Shown one piece after another: positions 24,633-31,350 of a stretch of 64,000 nt of DNA. A program made the translations under genes and the position numbers. Each line of letters opens with the position of its first letter. Position 1 is the first letter of the stretch. Under the pieces are notes generated by a model. The model was given only the letters and a program-made list of their open reading frames with translations. It made no database searches and was not told where the DNA came from. The stretch is from Streptomyces davaonensis JCM 4913 (GTDB taxonomy: Bacteria > Actinomycetota > Actinomycetes > Streptomycetales > Streptomycetaceae): positions 3,382,053 through 3,446,052 of the forward strand of contig NC_020504.1 in the NCBI RefSeq assembly GCF_000349325.1. The letters run 5' to 3'.

Positions 24633-25218
24633 TGTGCCTCCCGTTCGCCCCGTTCGCCGGGCTCGTTCCTGACAGATCGTTCGGCTCGTCCACCGTGTCC
24701 GCCTCGTCCACCGTCTCCGGCTCGGCCACCGTCTCCGGCTCGGCCGGGAGCGCGCCCTCGAGGGCGTCGCCCTTCTGGTCAGTGGCCTCCTGGACCGGCT
24801 GCGGCTGCTGCGGCGCACCCGGGGCCCACGCGACGGCCATCGCACCGCCGACGAGGGAGAACAGGAAGCCGATCAGGAAGCCGCCCAGGTTGGAGACGGG
24901 GATGGACACCAGCGCCAGCAGGATCGCCGCGACACCCGCGAAGGTGCGTACGTGCTTCTGAAACCAGAGGCTGATGCCGAGGACGACCAGCAGCACACCG
25001 ATGATCAGGGACCCGGCGCCCGCGGTGGTCGCCATCGCCAGCGTCAGATGACCGATCTGGAGGTTCGCGTACGGGAAGTAGGCGATCGGGAGTCCGCCGA
25101 GCATGACGAACAGTCCGGCCCAGAAGGGCCGGTCGCCCCGCCAGGCGCGGAAGTTCCGCCGGATGACCCGGATGTAGTGCTCGTCACGGCCGGGTACGGC
25201 AGGAGTCTCGGCGCTCAT
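24622..25218 (-). CDS. DUF6114 integral membrane protein
   Basis: A 198-residue protein with four hydrophobic helices between residues 30 and 130 (PFWAGLFVMLGGLPIAYFPYA, a GSLIIGVLLVVLGISLWF helix, TFAGVAAILLALVSIPVSNL and GFLIGFLFSLVGGAMAVAW) and an acidic, Pro/Glu-rich cytoplasmic or extracellular tail. It matches the DUF6114 family I remember from Streptomyces, which has no known activity. ATG 25218 has GGGAG 9 bases upstream. It is the middle gene of a trio between a DUF6230 gene and the Ser/Pro-rich exported protein; the three probably act together at the cell surface. Confidence 0.8.
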   Translation of the reverse strand: MSAETPAVPGRDEHYIRVIRRNFRAWRGDRPFWAGLFVMLGGLPIAYFPYANLQIGHLTLAMATTAGAGSLIIGVLLVVLGISLWFQKHVRTFAGVAAILLALVSIPVSNLGGFLIGFLFSLVGGAMAVAWAPGAPQQPQPVQEATDQKGDALEGALPAEPETVAEPETVDEADTVDEPNDLSGTSPANGANGRHSAG

Positions 25219-25352
25219 GAAAAACAGCTCCCTGCTGCGGCGTTGCTGTGGTGGTGAGTTGTGGTGCTGAAGGTGCGGACGTGTTGTGAAGAAGACGCCC
25301 GTATGGTGGACGGGCGGGGGCGCCATCGGCTCCCCCGCCCGTCAGTGAGTGC

Positions 25353-25991
25353 TTAGTAGCACTCCTTGACACCCGTCGACAGCGACATCTTCAGACCGCT
25401 GAGCTTGAAGGTTCCGGCGGTGGTCGCCCACGCCGTCTGCTTCACGTCCTTCAGCACGACCGAGTCGGCCTGCTGAGCGAACCCGAACGGGTTGGACTGC
25501 TCCTTGCCGCCCTTCATGCCCGGACCCTTGGTGGCGTCCTTGGCGGCCACACCGATGTCGATGCCCTTGAACGTCGCGTCGGCCTCGAGGTCGGCCACGT
25601 CGATGTACAGGTTCTCGGCCTCGACCGGCTTGTTCGGGTCTTCACCGGCCCGAAGGATCAGGCTGACACTCCCGAGGATCGGGATGTCGGGGGTGACGAC
25701 CGACTGGCACAGGCTGTTGATGGTCGCGGACTTGAAGGCCGAGACCGCGACGGGGTGAACCGTCTTCTTGCCGCTGAGCGTGTAACCCTCATCGAGGGCG
25801 CCGTACTGGGCGAAGCCCGTACCGTCGAGCTGCTTCGTCGTCACCTTGAACGACTGGCCCGACACGCTGAACGACGCGGCGAGAGCGCCCTGCGCGAGGG
25901 CGACACCTATCGCAGCCGTGGCGGCCACGCTGGGCACCATCACGACGGCGAACCGCTTCCATCTGGTCCCGCCACGCACCTGGGACTCCAT
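25353..25991 (-). CDS. DUF6230 exported protein
   Basis: A 212-residue protein starting with a Sec-type signal region: basic RGGTRWKRF, then VVMVPSVAATAAIGVALAQG, then AALAASF as the likely cleavage region. The mature part (SFSVSGQSFKVTTKQLDG onward) is the DUF6230 domain, sometimes mis-annotated as cholesterol esterase; I see no lipase GxSxG serine motif. ATG 25991 has GGAGG close upstream (AAGGAGGAAAT). It is the first gene of the trio with the DUF6114 and Ser/Pro-rich proteins, under the 650-bp control region upstream. The role is unknown. Confidence 0.82.
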   Translation of the reverse strand: MESQVRGGTRWKRFAVVMVPSVAATAAIGVALAQGALAASFSVSGQSFKVTTKQLDGTGFAQYGALDEGYTLSGKKTVHPVAVSAFKSATINSLCQSVVTPDIPILGSVSLILRAGEDPNKPVEAENLYIDVADLEADATFKGIDIGVAAKDATKGPGMKGGKEQSNPFGFAQQADSVVLKDVKQTAWATTAGTFKLSGLKMSLSTGVKECY

Positions 25992-26372
25992 ATTTCCTCC
26001 TTCTCGGACGTACATCTCCTGGCCCTGACTGCCCCATACGACTCGACGGCTCAGCCGGGCAGGGATGGGAGAAGTGCTACGTCCTCGGGAAGGGGAGCGC
26101 CCGACTCGGCGGCGCGAACCGCGCCCGAATCATCGGCGATCACCCCCGAGCGACAACCACTGGTCGCGCCTGACACGCATCACGCACAACCTTGCTGGAC
26201 AGGCTTCGCCGGTGGGCGAAGACCCCCCTGTCCAAGAACCGGCGCCACTGCCGCCGGTTCTGCTCGGTGGGGACCCTGAACTCCCGCCGCCCCGACCGGC
26301 TGTCGGGTAGTACGGGAATGGACCGAGCGTCGCCGATCGTGGTGCATTCTCGCCGCCCGCACAAGGGGGTTC

Positions 26373-26388
26373 GTTACTCGCTAGTAAC
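26373..26388. promoter_or_regulatory. Palindrome GTTACT-CGCT-AGTAAC
   Basis: A perfect 6+6 inverted repeat with a 4-base spacer, about 380 bases upstream of the DUF6230 start. It shares half-sites TTACT/AGTAA with the palindrome at 26504-26516, suggesting two sites for one dimeric regulator. This is inference. Confidence 0.5.
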
Positions 26389-26503
26389 GGCCGGATAACC
26401 GAACAACGACCCGCCGGTCTCGGACGGCGACGCAGGGTCGCCTCAGGTGGGCGGACAAATCCAGGAATCGCCGGACAGAATCCGACAGAACAACGCCCTC
26501 GAT

Positions 26504-26516
26504 TTACTGGCAGTAA
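26504..26516. promoter_or_regulatory. Palindrome TTACTG-G-CAGTAA
   Basis: A perfect 6+6 inverted repeat around one base. It has the same TTACT/AGTAA half-sites as 26373-26388, with a shorter centre. Probably a second binding site. Confidence 0.45.
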
Positions 26517-26518
26517 CA

Positions 26519-26556
26519 GCGGCCGCGATTACCAAGATTTGGTAAAGCGCGGCCGC
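26519..26556 (-). terminator. Long hairpin downstream of the thioredoxin gene
   Basis: The inner arms TTACCAA and TTGGTAA (26529-26545) flank GAT, and the outer arms GCGGCCGC occur at 26519-26526 and 26549-26556. It lies about 90 bases past the thioredoxin stop on the minus strand, so a terminator is plausible. The AT-rich inner palindrome could instead be an operator. Confidence 0.45.
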
Positions 26557-26642
26557 ACTGACACTCCGTCGGCCCGTTCTTTCACTCGGGTCACACAGAC
26601 CCTCGCGTTTAGTGACTGGTCAGAACGGGGCCCGTGACTCGC

Positions 26643-27620
26643 TCAGAACAGGGCGCGCGCCAGGGCTCTGCGCGCCGCCGCGACCCTCGGGTCCTCGGCG
26701 CCGACGACCTCGAACAGCTCAAGCAGCCGCAGCCGTACGGCTTCCCGCTCGTCGCCCGTGGTCCGCTGCACCGTGTCGATGAGGCGCCCGAAGGCGTCCT
26801 CCACATGACCGCCCACCAGATCCAGGTCGGCGGCGGCGATCTGCGCCCGCGCGTCCTGCGGCTTCTCGGCGGCCTCCTTGCGCACGGCCTGCGGGTCGGC
26901 CTCCTGCACCCGCTGGAGCAACTCGGCCTGCGCGAGACCCAGTTTGGCCTCGCTGTTGCCCGGGTCGTCGGTCAGTACGTTCTGATACGCCCGAATCGCC
27001 CCGCCCAAGTCCCCCGCGTCCAGGGCCGTTACGGCGGCCTCCAGCAGCGCGTCGTGCGGACCGGCCGGAACCGCGGGCGCCGGCTGGGCGCCGGTGCCGG
27101 GCTCGGCGTCCGGGTCGACGGTGAGACCGGTGAGCCCGAACCGCTGCTCGGCCACGGTCACCAGCTGGTCGAGGGTCTCCCGGATCTGGGCCTCGCCCGC
27201 GGCTCCCTGGAAGAGCGGGAGCGCCTGGCCGGCGACGACGGCGAACACAGCGGGGATCCCCTGCACCCCGAACTGCTGCATCAGCATCTGGTTGGCGTCG
27301 ACGTCGATCTTGGCGAGGAGGAAGCGGCCGTTGTACTCGACGGCGAGCCGCTCCAGGACGGGGCTGAGCTGCTTGCAGGGCTGGCACCACTCGGCCCAGA
27401 AGTCGATGACGACCGGGACCTCGGTGGACCGCTGAAGTACATCCCTCTCAAAGCCGGCCTCATCGACATCGATGACCAGGTCGGCGGGCGAGACGGCCCC
27501 TCCCCCGCCCTGCCGGGCCGCTTCGGCGCGCGCCTGCTCCGCCTTCGCCTTGGCCTCCTGGGCCGCCTTCACCGCGGCGAGGTCGACGACTCCGCTCATG
27601 GACATGTTCCGTGGCTGCAT
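26643..27620 (-). CDS. Thioredoxin-domain TPR protein (YbbN/CnoX-like)
   Basis: A 325-residue cytosolic protein. A charged Ala-rich N-terminus (10-45) precedes a thioredoxin fold with active-site sequence WCQPCK at 78-83; canonical thioredoxin has WCGPCK. The C-terminal half has TPR-like helices (AVTALDAGDLGGAIRAYQNVL, then GNSEAKLGLAQAELL). This resembles the E. coli co-chaperone CnoX/YbbN, which protects proteins during oxidative or hypochlorous stress, though that one lacks the redox pair. Both Cys here suggest redox activity. ATG 27620 has GGAGG 8 bases upstream; a longer N-terminal frame is not supported. Confidence 0.85.
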   Translation of the reverse strand: MQPRNMSMSGVVDLAAVKAAQEAKAKAEQARAEAARQGGGGAVSPADLVIDVDEAGFERDVLQRSTEVPVVIDFWAEWCQPCKQLSPVLERLAVEYNGRFLLAKIDVDANQMLMQQFGVQGIPAVFAVVAGQALPLFQGAAGEAQIRETLDQLVTVAEQRFGLTGLTVDPDAEPGTGAQPAPAVPAGPHDALLEAAVTALDAGDLGGAIRAYQNVLTDDPGNSEAKLGLAQAELLQRVQEADPQAVRKEAAEKPQDARAQIAAADLDLVGGHVEDAFGRLIDTVQRTTGDEREAVRLRLLELFEVVGAEDPRVAAARRALARALF

Positions 27621-27708
27621 GCGTCTATCCTCCCCCGTTCTCGCGCGCGAGTGAAAAGCGATGAGAAAAGCTGTTTGGCGGAGGGTCCCCACCCCGCGCC
27701 AGTGGTTT

Positions 27709-27725
27709 CGCTACGAGTCGTAGCG
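27709..27725. promoter_or_regulatory. 17-bp palindrome, probable TetR operator
   Basis: CGCTACGA-G-TCGTAGCG, perfect 8-base arms around one base, in the 192-base gap between the thioredoxin and TetR genes. The size is typical of TetR operators. It is 88 bases from the TetR start and 89 from the thioredoxin start, so it could serve either. Confidence 0.55.
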
Positions 27726-27800
27726 TAATGGCACCGGGTGCCTCCGGAACACCGGGTTCTGGTGATCTGCCTCACGGCGTCAACCGGACGGGGTCGTGGT

Positions 27801-27813
27801 TATGGTCGTGGGA
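27801..27813 (+). promoter_or_regulatory. Possible leaderless -10 element of the TetR gene
   Basis: TATGGT (TANNNT pattern) ends 6 bases before the ATG at 27813 and no ribosome site precedes that ATG. A -35 is not obvious. Confidence 0.4.
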
Positions 27814-28445
27814 TGCAGAGCAGCACTCCCGCCCCACGGGCCACCGGGCGTCCCCGCAGCGCGGCCGCGGACGCGGCGATCCTCGCGGCGACGCGGGAGG
27901 CGCTGGTGGAGCTGGGCTGGTCGAAACTGACGCTGTCCGACGTGGCGACGCGGGCGGGGGTCGCGAAGACGACCCTGTACCGCCGCTGGTCCGGCAAGAA
28001 CGAACTCGTCGTCGACGCGGTGGCGGAGCTCTTCGACGAACTGGAACTCCCCGACCGCGGCACGCTGGGCGCGGACATCGAGGGCGTGGTCCTCCAGTTC
28101 GCGGCGATCCTGGCGCGCCCGGAGGCGAAGAGCGGCCTCATGGCGGTGGTCGCGGAATCCACCCGCGACGAGGCCCTGCGCGAACGCATCCGAGCCTCCA
28201 TCGTCGACCGTCAGAAACGCCTTGTCCTGGAGGGCCGCTCCCGGGCCCAGGCCCGAGGCGAACTCCCCCCGGAGGCGGACGAGTCGGAGGCCGCCCGCAC
28301 GGTGGACCTCATCTTCGACGTGGTCGCGGGCGCGGTGGTCCATCGCTGCCTGGTGAGCGCGGAACCGGCGGACGAGGAGTGGGTCCGCAGCTTCACGACG
28401 GTACTGGTGGCGGGGCTGGCGGCAGCGGCACAGTCTGCGACCTGA
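27813..28445 (+). CDS. TetR-family transcriptional regulator
   Basis: A 210-residue repressor. The helix-turn-helix is TLSDVATRAGVAKTTLYRRW at about residues 43-62, and a TetR_C-type helical ligand domain contains GLMAVVAESTRDEALRERIRAS. ATG 27813 begins the conserved protein; in-frame extension upstream would read through the promoter. A 17-bp palindrome 88 bases upstream is a candidate operator. The ligand and targets are unknown; the divergent thioredoxin-TPR gene is one possible target. Confidence 0.83.
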   Translation: MQSSTPAPRATGRPRSAAADAAILAATREALVELGWSKLTLSDVATRAGVAKTTLYRRWSGKNELVVDAVAELFDELELPDRGTLGADIEGVVLQFAAILARPEAKSGLMAVVAESTRDEALRERIRASIVDRQKRLVLEGRSRAQARGELPPEADESEAARTVDLIFDVVAGAVVHRCLVSAEPADEEWVRSFTTVLVAGLAAAAQSAT

Positions 28446-28640
28446 CCATCGTCGCGGTCCGCGGGCCAGTGGGGGCTGGTCGCGCAGTTCCCCGCGCCCC
28501 TGGGTGGGAACAGCCCCGCCAGCCCTGCCGATCCGCGTAGCTGCGGGCAGTCGTGCCGCTGGGGCGGCACGGGTGGGCGCAGCGGCACCCGGCCGGCGCC
28601 GGTGAGCGCACCCACCCCCACGGCCGCCCCAGCCGGCGGG
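28446..28640. repeat. Dispersed Streptomyces intergenic repeat-like element
   Basis: This convergent gap contains GTCGCGCAGTTCCCCGCGCC and the related GCTGCGGGCAGTCGTGCCGC, sequences I recall in many Streptomyces intergenic spaces, often as paired stems. No open frame with a start was found. It may act as a terminator between the TetR gene and icmA. Confidence 0.5.
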
Positions 28641-30341
28641 TCAGAAGCCTGCCGGCTCCGTGTACACGCCCCACTCGTCCCGCAGCACCCCGCAGATCTC
28701 GCCCAGCGTCGCCTCCGCGCGCACTGCGTCCAGCATCGGCTCGATCATGTTGGAACCGTCACGAGCGGCCGCCAGCATCGCGTCCAGCGCGGAGCGCACC
28801 GCCGCGTCGTCCCGGCCGGACTTGCGCCCGCCCAGCACCCGTACCTGCTCGCGCTCCACCTCATGACTGACCCGCAGGATCTCCAGATCCCCGGTGACGG
28901 AACCGGTGTGGACGTTCACGCCCACGACCCGCTTGTCGCCCTTCTCCAGGGACTGCTGGTACCGGAACGCGGACTCGGCGATCTCTCCGGTGAACCAGCC
29001 GTCCTCGATGCCGCGCAGGATGCCGGAGGTGATCGGCCCGATCGGGTGGCGGCCGTCGGGATGCGCCCGCAGCCCCCGCTCCTTGATCTGGTCGAAGATC
29101 TTCTCCGCGTCCGCCTCGATCCGGTCCGTCAGCTGCTCGATGTACCAGGAACCGCCCAGCGGATCCGCGACATTGGCGACGCCGGTCTCCTCCATCAGCA
29201 CCTGCTGCGTCCGCAACGCGATCTCCGCCGCCTGCTCCGACGGCAACGCCAGCGTCTCGTCCAGCGCGTTCGTGTGCAGCGAGTTCGTCCCGCCCAGCAC
29301 GGCCGCCAGCGCCTCCACCGCCGTACGCACGACGTTGTTGTACGGCTGCTGCGCCGTCAGCGAGACACCCGCGGTCTGCGTGTGGAAGCGCAGCCACTGC
29401 GCCTTCTCCGACTTCGCGCCGTACACGTCCCGCATCCACCGCGCCCAAATACGCCGCGCCGCACGGAACTTGGCGATCTCCTCGAAGAAGTCGACATGCG
29501 CGTCGAAGAAGAAGGACAGGCCGGGGGCGAAGACGTCGACGTCCAGACCGCGGGACAGGCCCAGCTCGACGTACCCGAAGCCGTCCGCCAGCGTGTACGC
29601 CAGCTCCTGCGCCGCCGTGGCCCCGGCCTCACGGATGTGATACCCGGAGACCGACAGCGGCTTGTACGCGGGGATGCCCGCCGCGCAGTGCTCCATCAGG
29701 TCGCCGATCAGCCGCAGATGGGGCTCGGGCTGGAAGAGCCACTCCTTCTGGGCGATGTACTCCTTGAAGATGTCCGTCTGGAGCGTGCCGTTGAGGACGG
29801 CCGGGTCCACGCCCTGCCGCTCCGCCGCGACCAGGTACATGCAGAAGACCGGCACTGCGGGACCGCTGATCGTCATCGAGGTCGTGACCTCGCCCAGCGG
29901 GATGTCCTTGAACAGGACCTCCATGTCCGCCGCCGAGTCGATGGCGACCCCGCAGTGCCCGACCTCACCGAGCGAGCGCGGGTCGTCGGAGTCGCGGCCC
30001 ATGAGGGTCGGCATGTCGAAGGCGACCGAGAGGCCCCCGCCGCCGTTGGCGAGGATCATCTTGTAGCGCTCGTTGGTCTGCTCGGCGTTGCCGAACCCGG
30101 CGAACTGGCGGATCGTCCAGGTCCGCCCGCGGTAGCCGGTCGGGTACAGACCGCGGGTGAAGGGGTACTCCCCCGGCCAGCCGATCCGCTCGAAGCCGTC
30201 GTAGGTGTCTCCCGGGCGGGGCCCGTACACCGGCTCCACCGGATCCCCGGAGAGCGTGGTGAAGTCGGCCTCACGCTTGCGCGAGGCGTCGTACCGGGCC
30301 TGCCAGCGGCGGCGGCCCTCTTCGATGGCGTCAGCGTCCAT
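28641..30341 (-). CDS. icmA: Isobutyryl-CoA mutase large subunit
   Basis: A 566-residue, adenosylcobalamin-dependent mutase subunit interconverting isobutyryl-CoA and n-butyryl-CoA. The TIM-barrel acyl-CoA mutase domain is complete (WTIRQFAGFGNAEQTNERYK, AFDMPTLMGRDSDD, GSWYIEQLTDRIE). Phe80 and Gln198 match the two residues reported to distinguish isobutyryl-CoA from methylmalonyl-CoA mutases (Tyr and Arg in the latter). There is no C-terminal B12-binding domain, as expected, since the small subunit IcmB is encoded elsewhere. Length equals known IcmA. A perfect 24-bp palindrome sits just upstream, overlapping the promoter. Related meaB, thiolase and mce genes lie 18-20 kb away. Confidence 0.93.
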   Translation of the reverse strand: MDADAIEEGRRRWQARYDASRKREADFTTLSGDPVEPVYGPRPGDTYDGFERIGWPGEYPFTRGLYPTGYRGRTWTIRQFAGFGNAEQTNERYKMILANGGGGLSVAFDMPTLMGRDSDDPRSLGEVGHCGVAIDSAADMEVLFKDIPLGEVTTSMTISGPAVPVFCMYLVAAERQGVDPAVLNGTLQTDIFKEYIAQKEWLFQPEPHLRLIGDLMEHCAAGIPAYKPLSVSGYHIREAGATAAQELAYTLADGFGYVELGLSRGLDVDVFAPGLSFFFDAHVDFFEEIAKFRAARRIWARWMRDVYGAKSEKAQWLRFHTQTAGVSLTAQQPYNNVVRTAVEALAAVLGGTNSLHTNALDETLALPSEQAAEIALRTQQVLMEETGVANVADPLGGSWYIEQLTDRIEADAEKIFDQIKERGLRAHPDGRHPIGPITSGILRGIEDGWFTGEIAESAFRYQQSLEKGDKRVVGVNVHTGSVTGDLEILRVSHEVEREQVRVLGGRKSGRDDAAVRSALDAMLAAARDGSNMIEPMLDAVRAEATLGEICGVLRDEWGVYTEPAGF

Positions 30342-30349
30342 GCCTTCAA

Positions 30350-30373
30350 ATTTACTAGGACGTCCTAGTAAAT
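30350..30373. promoter_or_regulatory. Perfect 24-bp palindrome upstream of icmA
   Basis: The arm ATTTACTAGGAC is followed without spacer by its exact complement GTCCTAGTAAAT. It ends 8 bases before the icmA ATG on the minus strand, and TAGTAA within it can serve as the -10. A dimeric repressor bound here would block transcription. The regulator is unknown. Confidence 0.7.
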
Positions 30374-30418
30374 GTCGATGGCCAACCGCCGTGAGCAGTG
30401 ACTCACGACGGTGTGCGG

Positions 30419-30751
30419 TTACGCCTTGACGGCAGCGGGCTGCGCTCCGCCGACCAGCGGAAGCGTCTCGCGGGCGACCTTGCGCTCGACGAAGAAGGCG
30501 GCGAGCGGGATGGTCCCGGACAGCAGCACCCACAGCAGCTTGCCGAACGGCCACTTCGCCTTGGACCCCAGGTCGAAGGCGAAGATCAGGTAGATGATGT
30601 AGAGGATGCCGTGGACCTGGGAGACCGCGAAGGTCACGTCCTCGCCCATGTCGAACCCGTACTTGAAGACCATGCAGGTGCACAGCACGAGCAGCATGAC
30701 GGCGGTCACGTACGCCATGACGCGGTAGCGGGTCAGCACGCTGGATTTCAT
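30419..30751 (-). CDS. DUF3817 small membrane protein
   Basis: A 110-residue protein with three hydrophobic helices (VMAYVTAVMLLVLCTCMVF, a helix within VHGILYIIYLIFAFDL, and LLWVLLSGTIPLAAFFV). The pattern QVHGILYIIYLIF followed by KWPFGKLLWVLLSGTIPLAAFF is the DUF3817 signature; homologues are annotated only as membrane proteins. A second DUF3817 gene lies at 41648-41995. It lies upstream of icmA on the same strand, separated from it by the palindrome region, so it has its own transcript or reads through. Confidence 0.82.
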   Translation of the reverse strand: MKSSVLTRYRVMAYVTAVMLLVLCTCMVFKYGFDMGEDVTFAVSQVHGILYIIYLIFAFDLGSKAKWPFGKLLWVLLSGTIPLAAFFVERKVARETLPLVGGAQPAAVKA

Positions 30752-30818
30752 GGCGTCGAGCGTAACGGCACGTTCCGGGCGATCTTCGCGCGGGTCAGGG
30801 CTCGGGTCAGATGTCGGG

Positions 30819-31328
30819 TCAGGACTCGTCGAAGTCGTGGGCCGCGACGCGCAGCGGGCGCAGCAGCGCGAAGATCTCCGCGCACTCCTCCGCGTCGTAC
30901 ACCCCGAGACCGAAGTCCATCGCCATCAGGTCGCGGGTGGCGGCCTCGACCACCTTGCGCCCCTTCCGGGTGATGGAGGCGAGCGTGCCGCGCCCGTCGT
31001 TGGGGTTGGGCCGCTTGTCCACCAGACCCGACTTCACCAGCCGGTCCACGGTGTTGGTCACCGACGTGGGATGCACCATCAACCGCTCACCGATCTTCGA
31101 CATCGGCAGTTCCCCGGCCTTGGAGAAGTTGAGCAGCACCAGCGCCTCGTACCGCGCGAAGGTCAGCCCGTACGGTTTGACCACCGAGTCGACCTCCGCG
31201 AGGAGGATCTGCTGGGCGCGCATGATCGAGGTGATCGCGGCCATGGACGGCACGTTTCCCCAGCGCTGCTTCCAGAGTTCGTCGGCGCGGGCGATGGGGT
31301 CGAAGGGAAGACTGAGCGGCTTCGGCAC
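30819..31328 (-). CDS. MarR-family transcriptional regulator
   Basis: A 169-residue winged-helix regulator. Recognition helix region: MSKIGERLMVHPTSVTNTVDRLVKSGLV; wing: PNPNDGRGTLASITRKG, where the family DxR motif reads NDGR. The GTG start at 31328 has no ribosome site, and TAGGGT lies 8 bases upstream, so the mRNA is short-leader or leaderless. It lies upstream of the DUF3817 gene on the same strand; the two may share a transcript. The ligand is unknown. Confidence 0.82.
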   Translation of the reverse strand: MPKPLSLPFDPIARADELWKQRWGNVPSMAAITSIMRAQQILLAEVDSVVKPYGLTFARYEALVLLNFSKAGELPMSKIGERLMVHPTSVTNTVDRLVKSGLVDKRPNPNDGRGTLASITRKGRKVVEAATRDLMAMDFGLGVYDAEECAEIFALLRPLRVAAHDFDES

Positions 31329-31350
31329 GGCACCAGACCCTACCGGCCAG

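Larger units (their letters stand above)
25992..26642. other. 650-bp control region with several palindromes, no gene seen
   Basis: This lies upstream of the DUF6230 operon and downstream of the thioredoxin gene (both minus strand). I see no credible open frame: short frames lack ribosome sites and conserved features. It holds three sharp palindromes (26373-26388, 26504-26516, 26529-26545) and AT-richer patches unusual for this genome. A long, structured leader or several operators for the surface trio are the likeliest contents. Confidence 0.6.

Noticed and set aside
25353..25991. Cholesterol esterase function for the DUF6230 protein
   Set aside because: No GxSxG or other hydrolase motif is visible; the name appears to be a propagated annotation.
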